Part shown: one piece after another, positions 32,466-42,649 of the stretch | Numbering within the stretch: the stretch's first letter is position 1 | Layout: every line of letters starts with the position of its first letter | DNA from: Panagrolaimus kolymaensis | Taxonomy: Eukaryota > Nematoda > Chromadorea > Rhabditida > Panagrolaimidae | Length of the DNA: 64,000 nt | Direction of reading: 5' to 3' | NCBI GenBank assembly: GCA_028622995.1 | Contig: JAJQJQ010000069.1 | Location: 124,001-188,000 of the forward strand | Notes under the pieces: model-generated | Database searches by the model: none | What the model was told of the DNA's origin: nothing | Seen by the model: the letters and a program-made list of their open reading frames with translations, nothing else | Position numbers and translations under genes: made by a program

Positions 32466-33769
32466 GCCCGCTTTTTTGGTATTATTCAAATCCTGATCAA
32501 TTCAATTTTTTTTCATAGTATTCTTTAAATTTCTTTTTATCAGTTTTAAAAATTTTATTTCAATAGTTTTAACGATTCCTTTTTTGTTGCCATTCTTCAA
32601 TATTATTCTTCCCAAACAAAAAAAAACATGTTAGCCACTTGAGTTTATTCTTTCTTTTATTTTTTGTAGTTTTTGTATTCTTTCGGTAAATTTGGAATCG
32701 AAAAACTTTCCTTATTCAGAAAAACGAGATGATAACGATTTTCATCTCTTTTTAAAAATAATTTTTTCTGTTCGGGGATTATTTTCTCAACTTTCATTGT
32801 TATTGAAATTTTTCCTTCCTTTTTCTTTTTTTCCTTCAGGCATTAATTAATAATTCTCTCATCAAAGTCTTTGATAAAAAAAAACCAAATTATTATTATT
32901 ATCTTTGTGATAGCAAAAAAAAATCAATCTAATGCACTTATTTATAACCTAAAAACGAAAACAACCCTTTAAACTTTTTAGTCATTTTATTTTTTCTTAT
33001 TTTCTCAAAAACATAATCCTCTCCATTTTTTTCCTCCATTATTTTTACGCAGTCAACAATCAAAAAAAAGCATTCGAGTCAATCTTCATTTTTTTCTTTG
33101 CCCATAAAATAAATTCTTATATTAATAAAAAAAGAGCCATTAGAAAATTTTTACTTTACTTTTATCTTCTGTGATTGTCAATCTTTATTATTTCTATGGT
33201 GTTTTTTTATTTCTATGGTGTTTTTAAAAAAAAATATGTGTATTTTTATTGTAATGAATTTTTTTTCTTTAAAAGTAAAAAACGAGTTTAATAAAGTTTT
33301 AAAGCATTCTGTTATTGTTTGGGACACCTGGGAGATACAACAAGCAAATAAGTAAAGAGAATTATAAAAATGCAAATTTTTTTACTAAAAAAAATATAGT
33401 TTAAAAACCCAATTCTGGAAAATATATTTAATGGATTTATTTATTGATTGAAAAGCAAGCATCAACCAAAAAAGCAAGCAAAAAACAATTTGAATTCTAA
33501 AATCTTAAAGCGAAAGCCTGTCCGTCCACCATTCTTTATTCAGTTTGTTGCTTCCCCTTCATTGCATTTCCCGCGTTCGCTTTTGTTGTTATGAAATCAG
33601 AAGAAAAGAAAAAAATTACTATAAATATCGTGGTTTTTTATTATTTAATTATTTATAAAATTTAAATTTCTGGCATTCTTTAGATTTAAAAACAATTTCT
33701 GGCGTTTTGGTTCATTTGATTTAACTTAAATATAAAAATTGGCAAAGTGCTCTCCTGCATTGTGTTATT
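32466..33769. other. AT-rich gap before the first macro-like gene
   Basis: The first part continues the pre-insertion flank of Staufen (T-rich). Two copies of a CTATGGTGTTTTT motif occur near 33193 and 33214. The last 200 bp is the likely promoter of the gene at 33770. No coding segment seen. Confidence 0.5.
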
Positions 33770-36647
33770 ATGTCATCAGCAACCACCATAGATGTTGATG
33801 ATCATACATCATCATCAATAAATAATGGAAATATCATTGTTGAAGAAGAATCCCCAGTCGATCAAGTTGTTGATGACCAACATCTTGAAGAAGAAGATCC
33901 AACTGAAAATATCATAGTTGATGTTGCAGAAGAATTAGTTGTTGAAGATGGAACCGCAGTAGTTGTTGATGGGCAAGAAATTGAAGTTGCAATTGTATCA
34001 GACGAAGATGAAATCGATGTTGATGGCGTTCAATATCCACAAGAAGAAGAAATTAATCGCGATCCTATCATATACGAAGATATTGTGACTATTATGATAG
34101 GTGAAGCTCATTCCCTTGTGGCTGATGGATTTGTTAATTTTTGTATGGGCAATGTCCATTCTGGTGAGTCAATCAATAAAAAAAACATGCAAAGATAGTT
34201 ATTATTTATAGGCAATGATACATTTTTGCAAACCCATCAACTTTGTGGCGACGAATTGAAAAATGCATGTCATAAATTTAGAGGAGTTTCTGCGGGTTAT
34301 GCTCGAGTCACAGATTCTTTCAATTTAAAAAATTACAAAAGTTCGTTTCACTTTTATAAATTTTTCTGCGAAATAATAACTAAAGCTTATTATTTTTTTC
34401 TTTTCCAGAAATCATTCATGCAATTCTTCCAATGATTGAAACAAAATTCATTGGTGCATCCCCATATCTAACATATATGTCAGTTATCTCAGCATTGGAT
34501 AGTGCAAAAGAAAATGAAATTAAAAGTCTTGTTGTAACTCCACCATTTGCAATTGAACCTAATGTAGCTTGTTACCTCATGCTTTTAGCAATTAAAAAAT
34601 GGAAGAAAGAAAATCCAGGAATGGTAAGTTGAATGCAATTTTTTTTTGCGAAATTTTTATAAGTGTTTTTGTTTTTTTCAGCTAGATTCAATCACGATTG
34701 TATGTGAAAATGATAATGATTTCATTTCATTCCATCATCAAATTCCATCAGTTGATTCGGTAGAAGATTTTGGAATTGAAACCCTTGATGATTTTTTTCC
34801 ATCGTTGCAATACACCACCCAAGATTATGCCGCTCAAGGAGGATATGTTGAAGCAGAATATAATTTTGGGCCATATTATCAACCCGAAGATGGTTATGAA
34901 TATAACGAGAATGAAGTCCAAACGCGGAAAGTGGATATGACAATGAACATTTCTCAATCAATACCAAAAACAGAAAACATATATGAGCAGCGTTCACTTC
35001 TTCGAAGCATTCAATTACACGCGGATGATCCAGACACTAAAGAAATTCACGATCTTTATCAAAAAATGTTTTATCTTACTGATGGTGGAATTCGGCTTCA
35101 ACTATCTCGAAATCTTTCCCCCACTATGCTTCCCATTGAAGAACCTGATGGTCGAATTAGGCAATATCGGTTGACCACTCAATCCAGGAATGGCGATGCA
35201 TATTATTTTCGTTGCTCACATTGTGAATTTTTGAGTAAAAAAACTGAAACTCAATATCGCCCTAAAATGACTGTTAGAGATGGATCCATTGTTGGAAGTT
35301 ATTATCCCATGCATCACCCCGAATGTCATGCAGTTACAAAGAGACAAATAATTGTTCAACAACTTGATCGACAAGCCCGATGCAAAATTATGGATCAAAA
35401 TATGATGATGCGACAAGTTTATGAACGAGTAAGCTGACATTGGTTTTTATCTAAATTGGCTTCAATAAATGAATTTGTTATCTTTTAGGAGAATGGAGTA
35501 ACAGATTGTGAAATAAATGAAAGTGATTTAAAACTTCCTGAAGAAGCAGCGGAGACAGCAGCAGGAATTGCAGGTGCAAGCAAAGTTAAATTTCCAACTT
35601 GGGAACAAGTTCGAAAGCAATATTATCGGCTCAGAGCTAAAGGTAACTCTAAACGTAACGCTAAATTTTCTTAACTCCTTTTAAACATCTTTCTTCTTAA
35701 CTATAGGCGAAAAGCTAGCAGCAGCTGGACGACGTGAAAATCATTTACCTTTTGTTGATGCAGTTCCAATTATGGTTCAACCCGATGAAAAAGCAATTAC
35801 CACAGATGTCATTCATCGAGCTGAAAGACAATTCGATGCAGAAACATTTGGAATGCAAGAAGAAGAAATTCATCCACATCATAATACTCGAGGAGGTGTA
35901 AAACATGAAGTTTTATATCATCATGGCCAACCCGTTTATGCAACATATGCAAGTACATCAGGCACGGTAACCGTGGATGAAGAAGGTAATGAAATAATTG
36001 AGGATGGAACAGAATATTATACCACTGAAACATCATATAATCCTAAAATGTCACGAATATCTGAAGTTATGGTTAAAGAAGAAATGGATCAAGATCGGCA
36101 TCAAGCTAAACGACAAATGTTAGGAATGCCTCGATATTCTTCAATGGTTATGAGTAATGCAGATACAAGATATAATCAACGAATGACTGAAATGGAGCAG
36201 TAAGTGTTTTTTTTAATTAGAAAGAAATAATTAACAAACTTTTTTTGTATTTGTTTTAGAATGGCTCCAGAACTCGTGCTTGAAGAATATCCTCTTCAAG
36301 AAGAACCCCAACCTCAATCATCAAGAAAAAGAGTTAGCATAATTCGAAAAAAGCCTCGAGTGGCTATAGTTCCAAGACGTCGTCGAGCAGCTGAACCACA
36401 AGTAGCATCACCAGAAGGTCCACCACCAGCAAAAAAATCTGCTCCTTCCATAGAATTATCATTTAGTGAAGATGAAACCATTTCACCTCAACATCAACAA
36501 CAACAACCACCTAAACTTGAACCATCGACATCTTCAACACCTTCATCATCATCGTCAGCAACAATGGGTGGAAGTGGAGGAAATGAACGAGTTCGTCGTT
36601 CAGCTCGTGTATCACAAGGTCGTCCACCAACAAGATTTGTTGAATAA
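33770..36647 (+). CDS. Divergent macrodomain-like and Cys-His motif protein, copy 1
   Basis: Seven exons (33770-34163, 34212-34340, 34409-34623, 34682-35428, 35489-35642, 35707-36199, 36260-36647) encode 839 residues. Residues 1-104 are strongly acidic. Residues 105-265 follow the macrodomain pattern: VADGFVNF at the strand that carries VDAIVNAAN in true macrodomains, then GDELKNACHKFRG, AGYARVTDSFNL, IIHAILP, a helix with SALDSAKENEIKSLVVTP, and ITIVCENDNDFISF. The NAAN, glycine-rich and GIYG loops that bind ADP-ribose are not conserved. Residues 422-465 contain C-x2-C (FRCSHC) and later HHPECH, possibly a FLYWCH-like zinc motif. A conserved helical block follows (QQLDRQARCKIMDQ; WEQVRKQYYRLRAKGE). 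The C terminus is basic and Ser/Pro-rich with RRSARVSQGRPP, suggesting nuclear or DNA contact. Function unknown; domain calls are by pattern only. Confidence 0.8.
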
Positions 36648-37387
36648 AAAAAGATGGCATCAAAAAAATAAAATAAAGATTGGTTTACCCTTTTTTTCTT
36701 TTGTCTTAAAAAAATGCATGCTTTATTGTTAAAAGAAGCACCATTTCGTAAACTTTTTTTGTTGTTGAACTACTTCGATTATATACAATATTTATTATAT
36801 TTTGCTTCTTTTTATAGTCTAGTTTTTCATCGAACTTTTTTAATTTCATTGTTTCATAGTTAATCTTTCTTACTTTGAATTTCTCCGTCAAGTTTATAAT
36901 AACTTTTTTTTCTCCAATCAATGTCTTCTGTTGCTAATAATTAACATTTTCATGGTAGATTTTTTTTTGAATTTCCTCTTTTTTGTTTCTTCCCTCCTAT
37001 TTGCTGCGATATGCTAGATTCCCTCTCCATTACTTTTACTTTTTTCTGAATAATGCCAAATCCATGTTTTTTTACTTCTCTCTTTTTTACTTTGGAAAAT
37101 AATAATAAAATTGTTTTTTTTTTAGCATTCGTCGTCCGTTAAAATATTTTTCTCTTCTTGATAGTGAATGTGTTTTTAGCATTCTGTAATATCTTACTTT
37201 CATACTTTTTTTTTATAATTGTCGAAAATGTTTGTTGTTGTAATTTTTTTTAAATCGGGGATTTTTTTGTTTTTGTTTAAAAATTAGGGGTTTTCTTCTG
37301 TATCCATAAAAAATGTCTTCTTTTTTTAGATCTCCTTGTTAAAATTTTTTTTCTTCTGTAAACGGTTTTCATGAATTTAATTTTTTT
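36648..37387. other. 3' flank of copy 1
   Basis: AATAAA hexamers occur within about 20 nt of the stop codon. Otherwise T-rich with no coding segment. Confidence 0.5.
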
Positions 37388-37520
37388 TGGTAAAAAATAT
37401 TTTAAAACAAAAAAAAATGGTTTTGACTAACTTGCAAAAAAAAAAAGACAACGACAGTGGGAGGAGGAAGAGGAAATTTAAATTTAAAAAGTTGAAAGAA
37501 AAAACGGAAGTAAATAATCC

Positions 37521-37689
37521 TTTCAGGGAAAAAAATAAGCATTTCGGCGATTGATTGATTTGCTCGAGCCTAACCACCAAAAAGGCGAGAATTAAATAAA
37601 CTTGGGCACAAAGGATGAAGAAGAATATGAACCTCCGCCACCATCCAATGCCAGCAAAGACGGAGCAAAAATGGAAGTAATGAGTAAGT
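37521..37689 (+). pseudogene. Decayed duplicate of the CPSF6-like gene's first exon
   Basis: This stretch aligns with the real first exon at 41000-41150: the acceptor TTTCAG, GATTGATTTGCTCGAGCC matching GATGATTTACTCGAACC, ATTAAATAAACTTGG matching ATCAAATAAACTTGG, CTCCGCCACCATC matching CTCCTCCACCATC, and the 3' end TAATGAGTAAGTCTT including the donor. The frame is broken by small insertions and deletions and the start codon is lost. Weaker similarity continues upstream (ATATTTTAAAACAAA... near 37400 and ATTTTAAAACAAA near 40910). No later exon follows. It marks the end of a tandem duplication that included copy 1 or 2 and the start of the next gene. Confidence 0.85.
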
Positions 37690-37699
37690 CTTTTACCTT

Positions 37700-38447
37700 A
37701 AAACTTTGAGTTTAAGAAAGAGAATATGATAACAAAAAAAGCATGAGTTAATGGAACTAAACAACAGTTACAAATTTAAAGTTTGATAATTTTTTTCGAT
37801 TTCACCGAATTCAAAACCAAAGCAAAACGATTAAAGAAAAAAAAATTATGGACCCAAAACTTTTTATGCATGCATGACAAAAAGTAATGAGCGGTATTTA
37901 TTCTATGAGTTGTTTTGTGGTTTGGTAAAAAAATTTACTAACAAAGCAACAATAGCTCGTTTATTTTTATTAGCAACTTTTTCTGATTTCAAAGAAAAAA
38001 AGACGAAAAAAAAAGAAGATTTAAAGCTATCTTTTTTGTTCTCCAAAAAGGCTCATTTGGTGGATATATTATACCATTACTTAGCTTCCTAAGGGTTAAA
38101 GAATCATATTTTCGATTTAAAAAATAGCTAATAGCAAGTTTACTAAGCGAATGTAAAATTGATTTCAGAAATTTTTGAATTTTTTGGCTCTCAAACTGAT
38201 TTTCGTTTGACAGTATCATTAGTTTCTATCTTAGAGCGAAAGCCATCCTTTTAGTTTCATTCAAAGTTGTAAGCACCGCTTCTTTTTTTGTCGGCGGCTA
38301 AAAATTTTATATCAAATCAAAAACGAATAAATTTGTTTTAAAAAAAATCTAGCAAATATCGTGTTTTCTGCTAATAGCAGCAGCATCGTTAACCTTCTTT
38401 TTTACAATAATGAATCTATTTTTAGGGTCAAATTTATCATCGTCGTC
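37700..38447. other. Region upstream of copy 2
   Basis: AT-rich sequence without further recognisable similarity to the CPSF6-like gene by eye. It includes the promoter of copy 2. A short open frame at 37.87-38.09 kb has no features supporting a gene. Confidence 0.5.
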
Positions 38448-40626
38448 ATGTCTGCTGCCATTGATGGTGAGATTGTAACTATTTTGCTTGGTGAAACTCA
38501 TTCTCTTGTTGCTGATGGTTATGTTAATTTTTGCATGGGCAATGTCCATTCTGGTAAGCTTATATTATTCGTTCAACCTATTTTTACATTTATTTTTTTA
38601 GGCAATGATACATTTTTGCTAACCCATCAACTTTCTGGTGATGAATTGAAGTATGCATGTAATAAGTTCCGAGGCGCTTCTGCAGGTTATGCTCGTATTA
38701 CGGATTCTTACAATTTGAAGAACTACAAAAGTGAGTTTTACGAGCATTACTCATATTTCTTTACTTTACTATTAGTAATTCATTGCAACTTTACCAACTT
38801 ACAATTTTCAGATGTCATTCATGCTATCCTTCCTTTGGTCGAAACAAATTTTGTTGGTGCATCTCCACATTTAACGTATCTATCGGTTATCTCAGCTCTT
38901 GACTGTGCTAAAGAAAATGGTCTTAAAACACTCGTTATAACACCACTTTTTGGTATTGAACCTAACATCTCGTGTTATTTGATGCTGTTAGCTATCAAAA
39001 AATGGAAAATACAGAATCCTGATACTGTAAGTAGTTGCTCTCTTTTTTCCCTAACTTCTTTTCCTTTTTTTCAGCTAAGCTCTATCACAATTATTTGTGA
39101 AAACGAATATGACTATATCTCTTTTCATCATCAAATTTCATCCGTCAATTCCATTGAAGATTTTAGTCCTGAAGTTATGGATGATTTGTTCCCTTCATTC
39201 CAATATGCAACGCAAGATCATACTTCTCAAGAAAGTTATGTTGATGCTGAATATAACGTTGTACCGTTAGTTAACTTTTACTTTTTAAAGCGAAGATACG
39301 TATGCTTGATAATGCTGTTTATCCCTTAAACTCCCTAGCAATGAGATATCAAATTTATTAGAGTTTCGTATCAATTACTTTCATCGCTCGTTTTTTAGAT
39401 ACTACACTCCTGTGGATAGCTATCAGTATAAAGAATCTGATTTTCCAGAACGTAAAGTTGAAGTTTCAACGAATGTTTCTCAATCTTTACCACAATCTGA
39501 AGACATCTATCAACAACGTTCCCTTCTTCGCAGGCTACAATTACATGCAGATGAACCGGATACACAAGAGATCCATGATCTTTATCAAAAAATGTTTCAT
39601 ATCCATGGAGGTGGTATTCGTCTTCAACTTTCAAGAAATCTTTCACCAACTATGCTTCCTATTGAAGAACGCGATGGTCTGATCCGTCAATATCGTTTAA
39701 CAACTCAAGCAAAAACTGCTGATACGTATTATTTCCGCTGTTCTCATTGTGAATTTTTAAGTAAGAAGACTGAAATTCAATATCGTCCAAAAATGACTGT
39801 AAAAGATGGTGCAATTTTTGGAACCTTGCATCCTGTTCATCATCCAGATTGCCAATCCGCTACAAAACGACAAATTATCGTTCAACAACTTGATCGTCAA
39901 GCTCGATGCAAAATTATGGATCAAAATATGATGATGCGACAAGTTTATGAACGAGTAAGCTGCCATTTCTTTATACCTTGTTTATTTTTAAATTGCATTT
40001 GGTTCTTAGTCATATATGGGTACATGGTGTGTTTTGACACACCGAACGTAAGACGTTAGGTCGAGGATTTGGAGGATGTAACTTAAAAAATACTTATGCA
40101 TCCACCATGTATGATCTTAGTAATTTGAGCATGTTCAACTTTTATATCTTATCTTTTTGTTCCTCTTTTCACACATTTCTCATCATTGTTTTTTTTAGGA
40201 AAGTGGAGCAGCTGAATATGTTATTAACAAAGAAGATTTGAAACTTCCAGAAGAAGCAGCTGAGACAGCGGCAGGAATTGTAGGCGCAAGCAAAATTAAA
40301 TTTCCAACATGGGAAAAGGTTCGAAAACAATATTATCGTCTTAGACAAAAAGGTAGTTTTCTTTACCATTTTTTAGTTTGCATAATATCTCTCATTTTTT
40401 AGGTGAAAAGAAAGCAGCTGCTGAACGTCGTCAAAATGAATTGGCTTATATGGAAGCTATGCCTATAATGTATCAACCAATTGAAGAATTCATTCCAACA
40501 GAAGTTGTTCAAAGTGATGGTAACCAAGTTGATGTTGAGACGTTTGAAATGCAAGAACAAGAAAGTGGTCCACGTCGAAGTACAAGAAGAGGTGTAAAGC
40601 GATCATATGCAGAATACGATATTTGA
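38448..40626 (+). CDS. Divergent macrodomain-like and Cys-His motif protein, copy 2
   Basis: Seven exons (38448-38553, 38602-38730, 38812-39026, 39075-39265, 39399-39954, 40199-40352, 40403-40626) encode 524 residues. The macro-like region starts at residue 8 and is colinear with copy 1; exons 2 and 3 have the same lengths (129 and 215 nt) and exons 4 plus 5 together have exactly the 747 nt of copy 1 exon 4. So copy 2 has an extra intron (39266-39398) or copy 1 lost one. The acidic N-terminal 100 residues of copy 1 are missing, and the C terminus is short, ending in SGPRRSTRRGVKRSYAEYDI. FRCSHC and HHPDCQ are retained. The loops expected to bind ADP-ribose are degenerate here too. AATAAA at 40679 marks the 3' end. 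The next gene starts 381 bp later on the same strand. Confidence 0.8.
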
Positions 40627-40678
40627 AATTCACCTTTTTCTATTTCTATTTCTTTTGCTTTTTTTTTTACTTTGTAAC

Positions 40679-40684
40679 AATAAA
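40679..40684 (+). terminator. Polyadenylation signal AATAAA
   Basis: Canonical hexamer 53 nt after the stop codon of copy 2. Confidence 0.55.
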
Positions 40685-40999
40685 ATTTGCTTTTGTTTTA
40701 TTTCGTGTAATGCTTTTGTGTGAAAGATGTATATTCATTCTTTAATATCTTTGTTACGCGTCACTTTTATTTGATTTATTGTACCTTTTCTGGGTATCTA
40801 ACTTTTTTGTAAAAGTTATGCTCTTCTTATATATCCTAAAGATACTGTAATTTTTGATCCCTCTGTAAAAACTTTTTTGTGTACGGTTTTTTATTTTTGG
40901 TTAAAAAAGATTTTAAAACAAATTTGAGCTAACTTTTGCAAAAAAGAAACAGCAACAACGGGCAATTAGAAGGATTAAAACAATAAAACTTATTATTTC

Positions 41000-41001
41000 A
41001 G
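41000..41001 (+). promoter_or_regulatory. Candidate trans-splice acceptor for the CPSF6-like gene
   Basis: TTATTATTTCAG lies 6 nt before the start codon. The same acceptor context is still visible in the decayed copy at 37521-37526. The 381-bp gap after copy 2 would allow co-transcription. Confidence 0.5.
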
Positions 41002-41007
41002 GTAAAA

Positions 41008-42649
41008 ATGTCGGATGATTTACTCGAACCTACTGAAGGCGAAGATCAAATAAACTTGGATGATTTAGATGTTAAACGCGTACTTGATGATACTCCTCCA
41101 CCATCTGTGTCTGTCAAAGAAGAAGTTAAAGATGGAGATAATGAGTAAGTCTTGTATGAAAATTAAGAGATCGTTAATTATATACCACTGCTAATGTCAC
41201 TTTTTTTAGCAACTTTGATGATGATCTTTTTGATGCTGCAATTGAACCAACGATGAACGAAGAGAAAACAACGCAACCATCGAATGATAATACACCATCG
41301 AATATCAAAAATGAACTTGCAAATTTAGCTGTTTCAAGCAGCTCTTCTGTTTTAACTCCCAATGGAAAAAATGTTGGAAAGAAATATTGCTGTTACATTA
41401 GTAACTTTACATGGTGGACGACTGATGCTGATTTGATTGTAAGCTTTTGTATTTTAAGCTTGATGTTATAATTGATCCTTCTTTAGAGTATGATGAATGC
41501 ATGTGATGTGGAAGATGTTATCGATCTTCGATTCTTTGAAAATCGTCAAAATGGACAATCTCGTGGTTTTGCACTTATCGTATTAGGATCAGAAACTTCT
41601 GTCAAGAATTTAATGGAAAAGCTTCCATCAAAACCATGCAATGGACAAAATCTTCAAGTTCATCAATACAACAAAGCAAATTTAGCTCGACTTGAAGAAA
41701 TGACATCTAAAAGTGATACACGTCAACAAAAGCCACCTCAACCGCCAATAACTCAACAACAACCAACAGCAGGAACAGTAAGAATTGATGGAACTGGTAC
41801 AACTCAAAGTGCTGGTGGTGGTGCAGGAGCAATACCTGGTCTGGTTGGAATGATTCGTGCTGCAAATCAACAAAATCATCCTCCATCGCAATTTTCTCAA
41901 CCTCCACCAGTTGTTCTTCGTCCACCGCCTCAACAACAGCAACAAATTCCGAATTTTATGACTCGTCCACCACCTGTTCAAGTTTTATCTCAACCAATGT
42001 TAAATCGACCTCCACCAAATTTTAATCAACCACCACCTGGTGTACCACAAATGATGACTGCTCCACCTCCATTACTACAAAATCAATCTGCTATGGGAAT
42101 GGGAATGCAAATGATGCCGAATGGCTATCAAATGAATCAACAAACACCTTTTGGAATGCGTATGTTTTCAAACTTTTGTATGATTAATTTCACAAACATA
42201 TTTCAGATCAATTTAATATGCCACCACCTAACATGGATATGGAACAACAATTAAGCGCTCATGAATTTGAAGAAATTATGTCACGTAATCATGTGGTTTC
42301 ATCATCTGCCATCAGTCGAGCTGTATCCGATGCTGCAACAGGAGATTATCGTTCCGCAATTGAAACTTTAATAACAGCAATATCTTTAATTAAACAATCA
42401 CGTATTGCTAAACATGATCGTTGTAAAGCTTTGATAACTTCACTTGAAGTAAGTTTATTTTGTTTCTAAACATGTTTGAGTTAATTTTATTTTTTTTAGG
42501 ATACTGTACGTGGAATTGAAAGCAAACATTATTCTCGTAAACATCGTCGCAGTCGATCACGCTCACGTTCTCCTGATCGACGAAAACACCGAAGACGTTC
42601 TCGCTCACGTGAACGATATGATTACTCACCTCGACGAAGCCGTTATTGA
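41008..42649 (+). CDS. cfim-2: CPSF6/CFIm68-like cleavage factor Im subunit
   Basis: Five exons (41008-41144, 41210-41438, 41487-42159, 42207-42448, 42500-42649) encode 476 residues. An acidic N terminus precedes an RRM (about residues 97-185; CCYISNFTWWTTDADL and the RNP1-like SRGFALIVLGSE). A Pro/Gln/Met-rich middle region follows. The C terminus has the conserved CPSF6 helix (SRAVSDAATGDYRSAIETL, AISLIKQSRIAKHDRCKAL) and ends in an Arg/Ser domain (RRSRSRSRSPDRRKHRRRSR). CFIm68 pairs with the CFIm25 subunit to recognise UGUA upstream of poly(A) sites and set poly(A) site choice. Introns are 47-65 nt. The name cfim-2 follows the C. elegans orthologue from memory. Confidence 0.93.

Noticed and set aside
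32156..32528. Several overlapping open frames on both strands
   Set aside because: They arise because the TTCGAA repeat lacks stop codons in any frame; they are shadows of the right subterminal array.
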